A DNA stretch of 64,000 bases from Lacinutrix sp. Bg11-31 (GCF_002831665.1 NZ_CP025118.1:3410001-3474000); one strand, 5' to 3'. Shown: positions 41,338 through 50,381, numbered from the stretch's first letter. Numbers and translations are program-made. The notes: generated from the sequence alone by a model not told the origin.

Positions 41338-41814
41338 TTACAAAACACCACTCAAATCAATCACATTTGTCTCTTTTCCAGTAGAAAGCGTAATTAAACT
41401 CTGTACATTTCCAAGGTAAGGAAGTAGTGTCAGTTTAGTTATAATAAACGTTTCATAAGCCTCAATATCTTCAACTACTAATTTCAATAAATAATCAAAA
41501 TTCCCACTCACTCTGTGGCATTCCACAACTTCTGGGAAGTTGTTTATTTCTTTTACAAATTTTTCTAAATAACTTCTAGTATGACCTTGCAAAGTAATAC
41601 CAATAAATACGGTAAGTTTTAACCCTATTTTCTTATTGTCTAAAACGGCTACATATTTTTTTATATAACCTTCTTTTTCTAGTTTTTTAATACGCTCAAA
41701 AATAGGTGACGTTGTCATGCCTAGTTCTTTAGCAATGCTTTTTGTCGTTCTATTACTATCTGTTTGGAGAATGTTTAAAATTTGCGTGTCAATTTTATCA
41801 AGAGCATGTGGCAT
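41338..41814 (-). CDS. Lrp/AsnC-family regulator
   Basis: The 158-residue protein has an AsnC-type winged helix (LDKIDTQILNILQTDSNRTTKSIAKELGMTTSPIFERIKKLEKEG, residues 4-50) and a RAM ligand-binding domain (VFIGITLQGH, VVECHRVSGNFDYLLKLVVED). It is divergent from the branched-chain 2-oxo acid dehydrogenase E2 gene, the usual position of BkdR-type activators that sense branched-chain amino acids. Adjoining palindromes in the intergenic region are likely binding sites. Confidence 0.9.
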   Translation of the reverse strand: MPHALDKIDTQILNILQTDSNRTTKSIAKELGMTTSPIFERIKKLEKEGYIKKYVAVLDNKKIGLKLTVFIGITLQGHTRSYLEKFVKEINNFPEVVECHRVSGNFDYLLKLVVEDIEAYETFIITKLTLLPYLGNVQSLITLSTGKETNVIDLSGVL

Positions 41815-41872
41815 AAAGCATATAATGTTTTAAATAGCTTCAAATGTAGTTATAAAAGAAAAATAATCTTTA

Positions 41873-41901
41873 TTTATTTAGAATAAAAGAATATAATTCT
41901 T
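41873..41901. promoter_or_regulatory. adjoining 15-base palindromes, Lrp-type operator candidate
   Basis: TTTATT TAG AATAAA (41873-41887) and AAGAAT ATA ATTCTT (41887-41901) lie end to end between the Lrp gene and the E2 gene. Two AT-rich 15-base sites in helical phase fit octameric Lrp-type binding. Confidence 0.4.
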
Positions 41902-41984
41902 ATTAGAGTTAATTTTTAAGTTTTTAACAATTGTAAATTCTATTATAACTTATCTTTAATTCTTGAAATAAAAATAAATATAGC

Positions 41985-43289
41985 TTGAAAAATTTCGAAT
42001 TAAAAATGCCTAAAATGGGCGAAAGTATAACCGAAGGAACTATTATCAATTGGTTAATAGCAGAAGGAGACTCTTTCGATGAAGGAGATATTATACTTGA
42101 AGTAGCAACAGACAAAGTGGATAACGAAGTACCAGCTCCAGCAGCAGGAACTTTAATAAAAACCATGTTTCAAGCAAAAGATGTTGTGCCTGTTGGAGAA
42201 GTTATGGCGATTCTGGAAGTTTCGGAAGAAGTAAAATCTTCAAACAAGAAGAATGTTGTTAAAAGCGATAACGAAGAACCTCAAAAAAATAAAAAAGAAG
42301 TAAAAAGACCGAAACCAGTTCAAGCAGCTTTGTCTTCAACTTCATTTTCAACATCAAACAGTAACACCTTCTTTTCGCCATTAATTATAAAAATAGCAAA
42401 AGAACACCACATTAGTTTTGAAGAGTTAGCACGTATTCCTGCAACAGGAAACGAAGGCAGACTTCGTAAAAGCGATGTGTTTCAATATATAGACGAAGGA
42501 CGACCATACAAATTCGCACAACCAGTAGCCGAAAAAGATCCAACGGCATATAGAATTCCACAATTAAACTTTGATAAAGGCAAAGGGAAAGTGATCGAAA
42601 TGGACAGAATGCGCCAAATGATTGCAGATCACATGGTGTACTCAAAACATACATCGCCTCACGTTACCGCTTATGTAGAAGCAGATATGACTAATATGGT
42701 AAATTGGAGAAACGCAAATAAGGGCTCTTTTCAAGAAAAGCATGGAGAGCGTTTAACCTTCACACCATTATTTGTAGAAGCTGTAGCGAAAGCAGTTAAA
42801 GATTTTCCAAATATTAATGCTTCGGTAGATGGTAATAACATTATTGTAAAAGAAGATATTAATATTGGTATGGCAACAGCATTACCAAGTGGAAACTTAA
42901 TAGTTCCTGTAGTAAAAAATGCAGATACTAAAAATTTAGAAGAGATCGCGAGTAACGTAAACGAACTAGCAGGAAAAGCTAGAGAAAACAAACTAGCAGG
43001 AGACGATATAAAAGGCAGCACCTTCACAATTTCTAACGTAGGAACTTTTGGTAGTGTCATGGGAACACCAATAATTAATCAGCCAGAAGTTGCCATTTTA
43101 GCATTAGGAATAATTAAGAAAAGACCAGAAGTTATCACTACCGAGAAAGGAGATGAAATAGCTATTCGTAGCATGATGTATTTATCACTCTCTTTCGATC
43201 ATCGTGTAGTAGACGGGTTCTTAGGAGGGAGTTTTGTAAGAAGAGTAGCAGATTATTTCGAGCAGTTCGATACTAATAGAACAATATAA
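41985..43289 (+). CDS. bkdB: 2-oxo acid dehydrogenase E2 (lipoyl acyltransferase), branched-chain type
   Basis: The 434-residue protein has an N-terminal lipoyl domain (EVATDKVDNEVPAPAAG, lipoyl Lys44), an E1/E3-binding domain (about 125-160, IKIAKEHHISFEELARIPATGNEGRLRKSDV) and the catalytic acyltransferase domain ending SLSFDHRVVDG. The family N-terminus (MxxFELKMPKMGES) corresponds to a TTG codon at 41985; the first ATG (42006) would remove the first strand of the lipoyl domain. With ilvE and fused E1 downstream, the branched-chain 2-oxo acid complex is the likely identity, supplying iso-fatty-acid primers. No E3 gene is in the window. Confidence 0.88.
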   Translation: MKNFELKMPKMGESITEGTIINWLIAEGDSFDEGDIILEVATDKVDNEVPAPAAGTLIKTMFQAKDVVPVGEVMAILEVSEEVKSSNKKNVVKSDNEEPQKNKKEVKRPKPVQAALSSTSFSTSNSNTFFSPLIIKIAKEHHISFEELARIPATGNEGRLRKSDVFQYIDEGRPYKFAQPVAEKDPTAYRIPQLNFDKGKGKVIEMDRMRQMIADHMVYSKHTSPHVTAYVEADMTNMVNWRNANKGSFQEKHGERLTFTPLFVEAVAKAVKDFPNINASVDGNNIIVKEDINIGMATALPSGNLIVPVVKNADTKNLEEIASNVNELAGKARENKLAGDDIKGSTFTISNVGTFGSVMGTPIINQPEVAILALGIIKKRPEVITTEKGDEIAIRSMMYLSLSFDHRVVDGFLGGSFVRRVADYFEQFDTNRTI

Positions 43290-43296
43290 AAGCACT

Positions 43297-43463
43297 GTCA
43301 CTTCGAGTGAATCTGAGGCACGAAGATTTGTATCGAGAAACTATAAATAGTTCTCGATATAAAATTGCCAAAAAAAGCAATTTCACTCGAACTGACAAAC
43401 AGATTAAAAAATCACGACAAGAGTAATCAGCCAAGATTAGTGAAAATTAGTGCAGTTCGTGTC
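43297..43463. repeat. E2-ilvE spacer repeats
   Basis: GTCACTTCGAGTGAATCTGA...GAGAAA (43297-43340) is followed by a reversed GTTCTCGATATAAAATTGCC...CGAACTGAC element (43350-43396) and an AT-rich tract to 43463. The latter (ATTAGTGAAAATTAGTGCAG) reads like a further simple dispersed element. Confidence 0.7.
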
Positions 43464-43479
43464 AAAAAAAAACAAGCAT

Positions 43480-44547
43480 ATGAAACATAACATATCAATA
43501 CAAAAAGTAACCGAATCTAAAGTCGCAAACATAGACTTCAACAACATACCATTAGGAACCACATTCACAGATCACATGTTTATTTGCGATTACGATAATG
43601 GAACATGGATAAACCCAAGAATAGAACCAATGGGAATGATTCCAACACATCCAGCAGCAATGGCTTTACATTACGGACAAGCCATTTTCGAAGGAATGAA
43701 AGCAACGGTAGATGCAGATGGAAATCCAATGTTGTTTAGAGCAGATAAAAATGCAGCACGATTAAATACAAGTGCAGATAGAATGGGAATGCCTAATTTT
43801 CCAGAAGAGCTATTTGTAGAAGGTCTAAAACAATTAGTAGACATCGAGCGTAGTTGGATTCCGCCAATAGACGGAAGCGCGCTATACCTAAGACCATTCA
43901 TGTATGCCGACGAGCCATTTATTGGTATGCGTGCAGCAAACCATTATAAGTTTATAATTATGGCATCTCCAGCAGGTCCGTTTTTTAGTAAACGCATAAA
44001 ATTGTGGGCCGAAAAACAATACATACGCGCAGCAGCAGGAGGAACAGGAGAGGCAAAAGCAGCAGGTAATTACGCAGCAGCCATTCGCCCAACAGAGTTA
44101 GCAAAAGCAAAAGGTTACGATCAAGTATTGTGGCTAGACGCAGTAGAACATAAGTACATTCAGGAAGTAGGAACCATGAATATTTTCTTTAAAATCGATG
44201 GTAAATTTATCACACCAAAACGCGACGGTTCTATATTAGACGGCATCACGCGCATGAGTGTTATCGATGTTTTAAGAGATAAAGGTTACGAGGTTATAGA
44301 ACGCGCCATCACAATCGATGAGGTTCAAGAAGCATCAAAAAACAACACCTTAGAAGAGGCCTTCGGTACAGGTACAGCCGTTGGTATCGCTTACATTCAA
44401 GAAATTGGATTAGAAGGCGAAACCATTCATGTATCTAACGAAAGTCCAGTTGGTTTAGAAGTAAATAATGCCTTAAATGATATAAAGACAGGAAAGGTTG
44501 AAGATAAATTTGGATGGATGATTAAAGTTGAAACCACGTTAGTTTAA
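43480..44547 (+). CDS. ilvE: branched-chain amino acid aminotransferase
   Basis: The 356-residue class IV aminotransferase of the long (BCAT II-like) type has HYGQAIFEGMKA, LRPFMYADEPFIGMRAA, the PLP-lysine segment VEHKYIQEVGTMN, and DGITRMSVIDVL. It converts Leu, Ile and Val to 2-oxo acids, the substrates of the neighbouring dehydrogenase. The start is the ATG at 43480; an upstream in-frame start at 43450 lies in repeat sequence. Confidence 0.95.
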   Translation: MKHNISIQKVTESKVANIDFNNIPLGTTFTDHMFICDYDNGTWINPRIEPMGMIPTHPAAMALHYGQAIFEGMKATVDADGNPMLFRADKNAARLNTSADRMGMPNFPEELFVEGLKQLVDIERSWIPPIDGSALYLRPFMYADEPFIGMRAANHYKFIIMASPAGPFFSKRIKLWAEKQYIRAAAGGTGEAKAAGNYAAAIRPTELAKAKGYDQVLWLDAVEHKYIQEVGTMNIFFKIDGKFITPKRDGSILDGITRMSVIDVLRDKGYEVIERAITIDEVQEASKNNTLEEAFGTGTAVGIAYIQEIGLEGETIHVSNESPVGLEVNNALNDIKTGKVEDKFGWMIKVETTLV

Positions 44548-44558
44548 GATAATTTTGG

Positions 44559-44967
44559 GCGTTACCACAAGGGTCGCGCTTTCGGCAGTCGCTTTTTTTG
44601 AGAAAAACAAAAAAGAGCTTCAACAAATGCCTCAATCCCTAACGCAGAGGCAATATCACTTCGAGTGATTCCGATTTTTCATCGAAATTGTATCGAGAAG
44701 TAATCAAAAGTTCTCGATACAAAATTGCAGAAAAAGCAATTTCACTCGAACTGACGTAACGATTGTCATTCCTGCGAAGGCAGGAATCCACTTCGAAGTA
44801 GATAATATAAGTATAATATCATTAAGAGTGAAAGCGAAGAATTTCAGTGTGTCTCTGTGAAAATTCAGTGAAACTCTGAGTAATAATTAAACATAAATTA
44901 ATGTCATTAAGAGCGAAAGCGAAGTATCTCATCAAGAGATTGCCACGTCCTTCGTCCTCGCAATGAC
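44559..44967. repeat. ilvE-E1 spacer packed with six dispersed repeats
   Basis: This 433-base spacer has no gene. In order: GCGTTACC...CTAACGC (44559-44645); TCACTTCGAGTGATTCC...GAGAAG (44656-44700); reversed GTTCTCGATACAAAATTGC...GAACTGAC (44710-44755); GTCATTCCTGCGAAGGCAGG... (44765-44790); CATTAAGAGTGAAAGCGAAG... (44819-44846); and GTCATTAAGAGCGAAAGCGA... with a reversed GAGATTGCCACG...GCAATGAC (44903-44967). Confidence 0.8.
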
Positions 44968-44980
44968 AGAACGATTCAAG

Positions 44981-47032
44981 ATGAAAAAAGAAACACTAAA
45001 AAAAGGATTTTCAAAACTCTGCACAGCAAAAGCAATGGCAGAATTATACGAAGCTAATTTTAAACAAGTTTCAAAATACGTACATGCAACATCTCGTGGA
45101 CACGAAGCCATTCAAATAGCTTTAGGTTTACAATTATTACCTCAAGATTATGCATTTCCATATTACAGAGACGATGCCATGTTATTATCGTTTGGTTTAG
45201 AGCCTTACGATTTAATGTTGCAATTGTTAGCTAAAAAAGACGATCCATTTTCTGGAGGAAGAACATATTATTGTCACCCAAGTTTAAAAGATGACGATAA
45301 ACCAAAAATTCCACATCAATCCTCAGCAACAGGTATGCAAGCTATTCCTGCAACTGGAGTTGCAATGGGAATGCAGTATAAAGAATTACAAGGTTTAGAC
45401 GATAAAACACTTAAGGATTTACCATTCGTGGTGTGTTCTTTGGGAGACGCATCTGTAACCGAAGGAGAAATAGCAGAAGCGTTCCAAATGGCAGCATTAA
45501 AGCAAATGCCAATCTTATATTTAGTACAAGATAATGGTTGGGATATTTCAGCAAATGCAGAAGAAACCAGAGCGCAAAATGCCTTTGAATATGCACAAGG
45601 TTTCCACGGATTAGAAGCTGTTACTATAGATGGTGCAAACTTTACAGAAAGCTATGAAGCCTTAGAAAAAGTAATAGAAACCATTCGTACAGAGCGTAGA
45701 CCATTTTTAGTACACGCAAAAGTACCATTATTAAATCACCATACTTCTGGTGTAAGAATGGAATGGTATCGCGATGATTTAGAAGAGGCACGTTCTCGTG
45801 ATCCTTATCCAGTTATTAAAAAACAATTACTAGATGCGGGATTTTCAGAACAAGACGTTTTAGACATTGAAAATTCCGCAAAAGCGAAAGTACAATCAGA
45901 TTTTGAAAGAGCATTACTAGCCGAAGATCCAAAACCTGAGGATTTATTTACAAACGATTTTGTGCCAACACCAATTACCGAGGAAAAAGGAACACGTTCA
46001 CCAGAAGGTGCAGAGAAAGTAGTTATGGTAGATTGTGCTTTATTCGCAGTAGAAGAACTGATGAAAAAGCACAAGGAATGTTTGCTTTACGGACAAGATG
46101 TTGGTGGAAGACTTGGAGGTGTTTTTAGAGAAGCAGCAACATTAGCACAAAAATTTGGAGACGATCGTGTGTTCAATACACCAATACAAGAAGCCTTTAT
46201 TGTAGGTTCTACAGTTGGTATGAGTGCTGTTGGATTAAAGCCAATTGTTGAGGTTCAGTTTGCCGATTATATTTGGCCTGGTTTAAATCAGTTATTTACA
46301 GAAGTAAGTAGAAGTTGTTATTTATCTAACGGTAAATGGCCGGTTTCTATGATTCTTAGAGTGCCAATTGGTGCTTATGGAAGTGGAGGACCTTACCATT
46401 CATCTTCAGTTGAATCTGTGATAACAAATATTCGTGGTATTAAAATAGCGTATCCAAGTAATGGAGCAGATTTAAAAGGTTTAATGAAAGCAGCTTACTA
46501 CGACCCTAATCCAGTTGTAATTTTAGAACACAAAGGTTTATATTGGTCTAAAGTGCCAGGAACGCAAGGTGCAACATCTGTTGAGCCAAGTGAAGATTAT
46601 ATATTGCCTTTTGGTAAAGCATGGGTTTTACAAGAAATTTGGAAGCAAGAAAATATAGAAACATTAACTATTGTTACTTACGGAATGGGAGTGCATTGGG
46701 CAATGAATGCATCGGAAGAATTAGGGATGCAAGATCAGATAGAAGTTATCGATTTACGTACTTTATATCCTTTAGATGAAGACACGATTATGAAATCGGT
46801 TAAAAAAACAGGAAAGTGTCTTGTTGTAACAGAAGAGCCTTCAAACAATAGTTTTGCAAGAGCATTATCTGGAAAAATTCAGGAAGAATGTTTTAAATAT
46901 TTAGACGCGCCAGTAATGACTATTGGTAGTGAAAATATGCCTGCAATACCATTAAATTCTACTTTAGAGCAAACAATGATTCCTTCAACAGAAAAAGTAA
47001 AAATAAAAATTGAGCATTTACTTAATTATTAG
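44981..47032 (+). CDS. bkdA: 2-oxoisovalerate dehydrogenase E1, fused alpha and beta subunits
   Basis: The 683-residue single chain combines E1 alpha (residues 1-335; thiamine-diphosphate motif GDASVTEGEIAEAFQMAALKQMPILYLVQDNGWDIS) and E1 beta (about 350-683; DCALFAVEELMKKHKE, GQDVGGRLGGVF, LRVPIGAYGSGG). Fusion of both halves is usual in Bacteroidota. It decarboxylates branched 2-oxo acids and transfers the acyl group to the E2 above. An upstream in-frame ATG at 44963 lies inside a dispersed repeat (GCAATGAC); the ATG at 44981 is preferred. Confidence 0.92.
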   Translation: MKKETLKKGFSKLCTAKAMAELYEANFKQVSKYVHATSRGHEAIQIALGLQLLPQDYAFPYYRDDAMLLSFGLEPYDLMLQLLAKKDDPFSGGRTYYCHPSLKDDDKPKIPHQSSATGMQAIPATGVAMGMQYKELQGLDDKTLKDLPFVVCSLGDASVTEGEIAEAFQMAALKQMPILYLVQDNGWDISANAEETRAQNAFEYAQGFHGLEAVTIDGANFTESYEALEKVIETIRTERRPFLVHAKVPLLNHHTSGVRMEWYRDDLEEARSRDPYPVIKKQLLDAGFSEQDVLDIENSAKAKVQSDFERALLAEDPKPEDLFTNDFVPTPITEEKGTRSPEGAEKVVMVDCALFAVEELMKKHKECLLYGQDVGGRLGGVFREAATLAQKFGDDRVFNTPIQEAFIVGSTVGMSAVGLKPIVEVQFADYIWPGLNQLFTEVSRSCYLSNGKWPVSMILRVPIGAYGSGGPYHSSSVESVITNIRGIKIAYPSNGADLKGLMKAAYYDPNPVVILEHKGLYWSKVPGTQGATSVEPSEDYILPFGKAWVLQEIWKQENIETLTIVTYGMGVHWAMNASEELGMQDQIEVIDLRTLYPLDEDTIMKSVKKTGKCLVVTEEPSNNSFARALSGKIQEECFKYLDAPVMTIGSENMPAIPLNSTLEQTMIPSTEKVKIKIEHLLNY

Positions 47033-47070
47033 TTTTGTTTAACTCACTAAGTTAAGAGCATAAATTATTC

Positions 47071-47078
47071 TATTTTTG
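47071..47078 (+). promoter_or_regulatory. -7 box of rlmN
   Basis: TATTTTTG, ending 8 bases before the rlmN ATG, so the transcript would have almost no leader. Confidence 0.55.
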
Positions 47079-47086
47079 CAGATGAA

Positions 47087-48127
47087 ATGGCAGATAAGAA
47101 AAAAGACATACGAGCATTAACAAAAGAGCAACTTCGAGACTTTTTTGAAAAAGAAGGAGACAAAGCTTTTCGTGGCAATCAAGTTTACGAATGGTTATGG
47201 AGTAAAGGAGCGCATTCTTTTGAGGATATGACGAATCTCTCTAAAGAGACTCGCCAAATGCTAGAGGATAACTTTGTTATTAATCATATTGAAGTCGATA
47301 CGATGCAGCGTAGTAGTGATGGTACAGTAAAAAATGCTGTAAAATTACACGATGGATTAATTGTAGAGTCTGTGCTTATTCCGACTGAAACACGAACAAC
47401 TGCTTGTGTTTCTAGTCAAGTTGGTTGTAGTTTGGATTGTAAGTTTTGTGCTACTTCGCGTTTAAAACGTATGCGAAATTTAAATCCAGATGAAATTTAC
47501 GATCAGGTAGTTGCTATAGATAGGGAAAGTAAATTATACTTTAATAGGCCATTAAGTAATATTGTGTTTATGGGAATGGGAGAACCACTCATGAATTATA
47601 ATAATGTTATTAAGTCTATAGATAAAATAACGTCTCCAGAAGGCCTAGGAATGTCGCCAAAACGGATAGTAGTGTCTACATCTGGTGTGCCTAAGATTAT
47701 TAAAAAAATGGCAGACGACCAGGTTAAATTTAATTTAGCTGTTTCTCTACATTCTGCGATTGATGAGGTGAGAACCAAGATTATGCCTTTTAATGAAACC
47801 TTTCCGCTTAAAGATTTAAAGGAGTCTTTAGAATATTGGTACGAGAAAACAGAACGTAAAATCACTTACGAATATATCGTTTGGGATGGTATTAACGATA
47901 GAATGGAAGATATCGATGCCTTAGTAAAATTCTGTAAACACGTGCCTTGTAAGGTTAACTTAATAGAATATAATCCTATAGACGATGGTGAGTTTCAACA
48001 AGCTTCAGGTCATGCAATAAACAATTATATTCAAGAATTAGAACGTAATCGTATTGTTGTAAATGTACGTAGAAGTCGAGGTAAAGATATTGATGCTGCT
48101 TGTGGGCAGTTAGCAAATAAATCATAA
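47087..48127 (+). CDS. rlmN: rRNA/tRNA adenine-C2 methyltransferase RlmN
   Basis: The 346-residue radical-SAM enzyme has the CxxxCxxC cluster motif in VGCSLDCKFCATSR, the fold motif MGMGEPLMNYNNV, and the methyl-carrying Cys near the C-terminus in DIDAACGQL. It methylates A2503 of 23S rRNA and A37 of some tRNAs. It has its own promoter and terminator. Confidence 0.96.
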   Translation: MADKKKDIRALTKEQLRDFFEKEGDKAFRGNQVYEWLWSKGAHSFEDMTNLSKETRQMLEDNFVINHIEVDTMQRSSDGTVKNAVKLHDGLIVESVLIPTETRTTACVSSQVGCSLDCKFCATSRLKRMRNLNPDEIYDQVVAIDRESKLYFNRPLSNIVFMGMGEPLMNYNNVIKSIDKITSPEGLGMSPKRIVVSTSGVPKIIKKMADDQVKFNLAVSLHSAIDEVRTKIMPFNETFPLKDLKESLEYWYEKTERKITYEYIVWDGINDRMEDIDALVKFCKHVPCKVNLIEYNPIDDGEFQQASGHAINNYIQELERNRIVVNVRRSRGKDIDAACGQLANKS

Positions 48128-48129
48128 TA

Positions 48130-48157
48130 AAAAAGCGACCAATTGGGCGCTTTTTTA
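48130..48157 (+). terminator. terminator after rlmN
   Basis: AAAAAGCGACC, AATT, GGGCGCTTTTTT: a GC-rich stem with one mismatch and a T run, 3 bases after the stop codon. Confidence 0.8.
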
Positions 48158-48185
48158 TTAATCATTCAATAGATAATTAACAAAT

Positions 48186-48521
48186 CTATTTTTTATTAAG
48201 TTCAAGTTTTTCAGCAAAATAGTCGCAAAAATCTTTCATTGTAGCAGTCATTTTTTCATCTTGTGTTGCGCGATTAAAAGTACTGCTCATAGCAACTAAA
48301 GTTTGATGAAAGAATATTTTCATTTCATCTACAGGCATGTCTTTTGTCCATAAATCTATGCGTAAAGATTCTTGAGCTGCACTATCCCAAACCGATAACA
48401 TCATCGCTTTAGCATCAGCATTTGTAATACCTCCATCTTGTGCTGTCCAGTTAATTTTTTCTGGTACTCTATTTTCGTCTAATTCTACGTTTAAAGTGAT
48501 TTTAGATTTTAAATTTGCCAT
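48186..48521 (-). CDS. gldC: gliding motility protein GldC
   Basis: The 111-residue protein matches GldC along its length: SKITLNVELDENRVPEKINWTAQDGGI, AKAMMLSVWDSAAQESLRIDLWTKDMPVDEMKIFFHQTL and DFCDYFAEKLEL. It is a cytoplasmic accessory of the flavobacterial gliding apparatus. The start overlaps the gldB stop by one base (TAATG). The gldB-gldC pair is conserved in gliding Bacteroidota. Confidence 0.95.
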   Translation of the reverse strand: MANLKSKITLNVELDENRVPEKINWTAQDGGITNADAKAMMLSVWDSAAQESLRIDLWTKDMPVDEMKIFFHQTLVAMSSTFNRATQDEKMTATMKDFCDYFAEKLELNKK

Positions 48522-49495
48522 TATTTTCTTGGTTTGTATTTTGCGTTATCAAATATTTCTTCTGTGCTTTTAGTAAGCATTTGTTTAAAAGAAATTGTGT
48601 TTTTTTCCATATAAGATCGGACTATCTGCCATCCCATATATTTACCAATTTCTCCGGGAGATTCGCTATCTATTTGTTCTAGATAGAATTTAGAAAAAGG
48701 AGCAGGATTAATAAAACGACTAGGTAGTTTTGTGTCTGTACTAAAGAGTATTTCTTTATCTACAAAATAGCGCCAAATGTACTCTTCGTTGGCTTGTGTC
48801 CACTTATATTGAGCTTCGGTATAGTTTAGTTTTTGAGCGTCTGTTTTAAATGGAATAACCTTATCCTTAAAATACAACAACTTGCCTTCGTAAATTAAAT
48901 CGTCTAAAAAAGTTTTTCTTTGCTGCTGAAAAGTGTAATGTTTAGCATATTTATTAGCGAGATCTACTACCATTAATTCTGGGTCTAAATCTTGCACAAT
49001 GTAATCTTGAATACCTTGATAAAAAAAATGATCTTTTCCCAAATAATTAGCTAATGGCAACACGATAATGGTATCTGTAACAATAACTTTATTTCTATAA
49101 TCTACGTCTGAAGCAACAGAAACTATTCTAGGTGTTTTAAATTGTGGGAAGTAATATTTTAAATGCTGAAATAAAGATTCTATTTCTGTAGTTTCAGTTT
49201 TTAAATCTTCAAATTTTTTAATGGTTTCACTTTGTAGTTCTAATTGTAAAGTGTCCTGCATTTGTTGCATCCAAAAAGAATCATCATATTTTTTAGCAAA
49301 CATAAAAGGAAAGGTTTCCTTTAGATTTGGTAAATCGTCAGGATTAGCTTCAGCGAAAGCTTTATCAAATCTTTCAATAGTAAAATCGATGTTTATCTTT
49401 GCTATTTCAGCTTCAGTTTTATCTTTATTTTCACAAGAAAGAATGCTTAAAAAAGAGAGTAGAAGAAAATAAATAGGTTTCAAAAGGCTTTTCAT
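48521..49495 (-). CDS. gldB: gliding motility lipoprotein GldB
   Basis: From the ATG at 49495 the precursor has 324 residues with a lipoprotein signal ending LSILSCEN (Cys21), then the GldB-type region with FPFMFAKKYDDSFWMQQMQDTLQLE. GldB is an envelope lipoprotein needed for gliding. A longer frame to 49594 would extend past the predicted promoter (49532-49539) and put 33 residues before the signal peptide, so I reject it. Confidence 0.93.
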   Translation of the reverse strand: MKSLLKPIYFLLLSFLSILSCENKDKTEAEIAKINIDFTIERFDKAFAEANPDDLPNLKETFPFMFAKKYDDSFWMQQMQDTLQLELQSETIKKFEDLKTETTEIESLFQHLKYYFPQFKTPRIVSVASDVDYRNKVIVTDTIIVLPLANYLGKDHFFYQGIQDYIVQDLDPELMVVDLANKYAKHYTFQQQRKTFLDDLIYEGKLLYFKDKVIPFKTDAQKLNYTEAQYKWTQANEEYIWRYFVDKEILFSTDTKLPSRFINPAPFSKFYLEQIDSESPGEIGKYMGWQIVRSYMEKNTISFKQMLTKSTEEIFDNAKYKPRK

Positions 49496-49518
49496 TTTTA
49501 TTCCTAAAGTGTTTACTT

Positions 49519-49539
49519 TATTTTTGTTAGGCAAAGGTA
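49519..49539. promoter_or_regulatory. divergent promoters of gldB and nadE
   Basis: The plus strand has TATTTTTG at 49519-49526 for nadE. The minus strand has TACCTTTG at 49539-49532 for gldB. The two -7 boxes are five bases apart. Confidence 0.55.
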
Positions 49540-49567
49540 CTATTCTTTGTTTTAAATACTTCAAAAA

Positions 49568-50356
49568 ATGCAAACAGAAAAAGTGGTAAATCATATTGTT
49601 AGTTGGTTAAAAGACTATGCTGCTAACGCTAGAGTTAATGGTTTTGTTGTTGGAATTTCTGGCGGAATAGATTCTGCGGTAACTTCAATGCTATGTGCAA
49701 AAACAGGTTTAGACGTTTTGTGTATAGAAATGCCAATACATCAAGCAGCTAGTCATGTGTCTCGAGCTGAGGAACATATTAAGCAATTAAAGGCACAGTT
49801 TTCAAACGTTAGTGAAACAAGAACGGACTTAACGCCTGTTTTTGAGGAGTTTAAAACCGAAGTTTCTCTTAATGGAAAACAAGAAATTGTAGACATGGCT
49901 TTGGCAAATACACGTGCTCGTTTAAGAATGACGACTTTATATTATCATGCAGGATTATTAGGCTTACTAGTAGCAGGAACAGGAAATAAGGTAGAGGATT
50001 TTGGTGTTGGTTTTTATACTAAATATGGAGATGGAGGAGTGGATTTAAGCCCGATTGCCGATTTATTAAAATCTGAAGTCTATGCAATAGGAGAATTTTT
50101 AGGAGTTTCAAAATCAATTATGAAAGCCGCTCCAAGCGATGGTCTTTTTGGTGACACTAGAAGTGATGAAGACCAAATTGGTGCTTCGTATCCTGAATTA
50201 GAGTGGGCAATGTTGAAAAGTGAGAAAGGAATGACAGAAAATGATTTTAACGGAAGAGAAAAAGAAGTGTTTAATATATACAAAAGATACAATAACTCTA
50301 ACAGGCACAAGATGATACCTATTCCTATTTGCGAAATTCCTAATGAACTTAAGTAA
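49568..50356 (+). CDS. nadE: NAD synthetase NadE (ammonia-dependent type)
   Basis: The 262-residue protein has the ATP-pyrophosphatase P-loop SGGIDSAVTS, GTGNKVEDFGVGFYTKYGDGGVDLSPIADL, and a C-terminal HKMIPIPI. It lacks a glutaminase domain, so it uses ammonia to amidate nicotinate adenine dinucleotide. Normal length. Confidence 0.96.
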   Translation: MQTEKVVNHIVSWLKDYAANARVNGFVVGISGGIDSAVTSMLCAKTGLDVLCIEMPIHQAASHVSRAEEHIKQLKAQFSNVSETRTDLTPVFEEFKTEVSLNGKQEIVDMALANTRARLRMTTLYYHAGLLGLLVAGTGNKVEDFGVGFYTKYGDGGVDLSPIADLLKSEVYAIGEFLGVSKSIMKAAPSDGLFGDTRSDEDQIGASYPELEWAMLKSEKGMTENDFNGREKEVFNIYKRYNNSNRHKMIPIPICEIPNELK

Positions 50357-50381
50357 ATATTATTGATATCATAATATTTTG

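Noticed and set aside
29598..44967. CRISPR array
   Set aside because: The repeats are of several families, in mixed orientation and with irregular spacing inside gene spacers; there are no cas genes.
44548..44980. Hidden gene or tRNA in the longest repeat-filled spacer
   Set aside because: No open frame with protein-like composition and no cloverleaf; the whole stretch is explained by repeats.
49496..49594. N-terminal extension of gldB overlapping nadE
   Set aside because: The promoter lies downstream of that start, and the lipoprotein signal begins at 49495.
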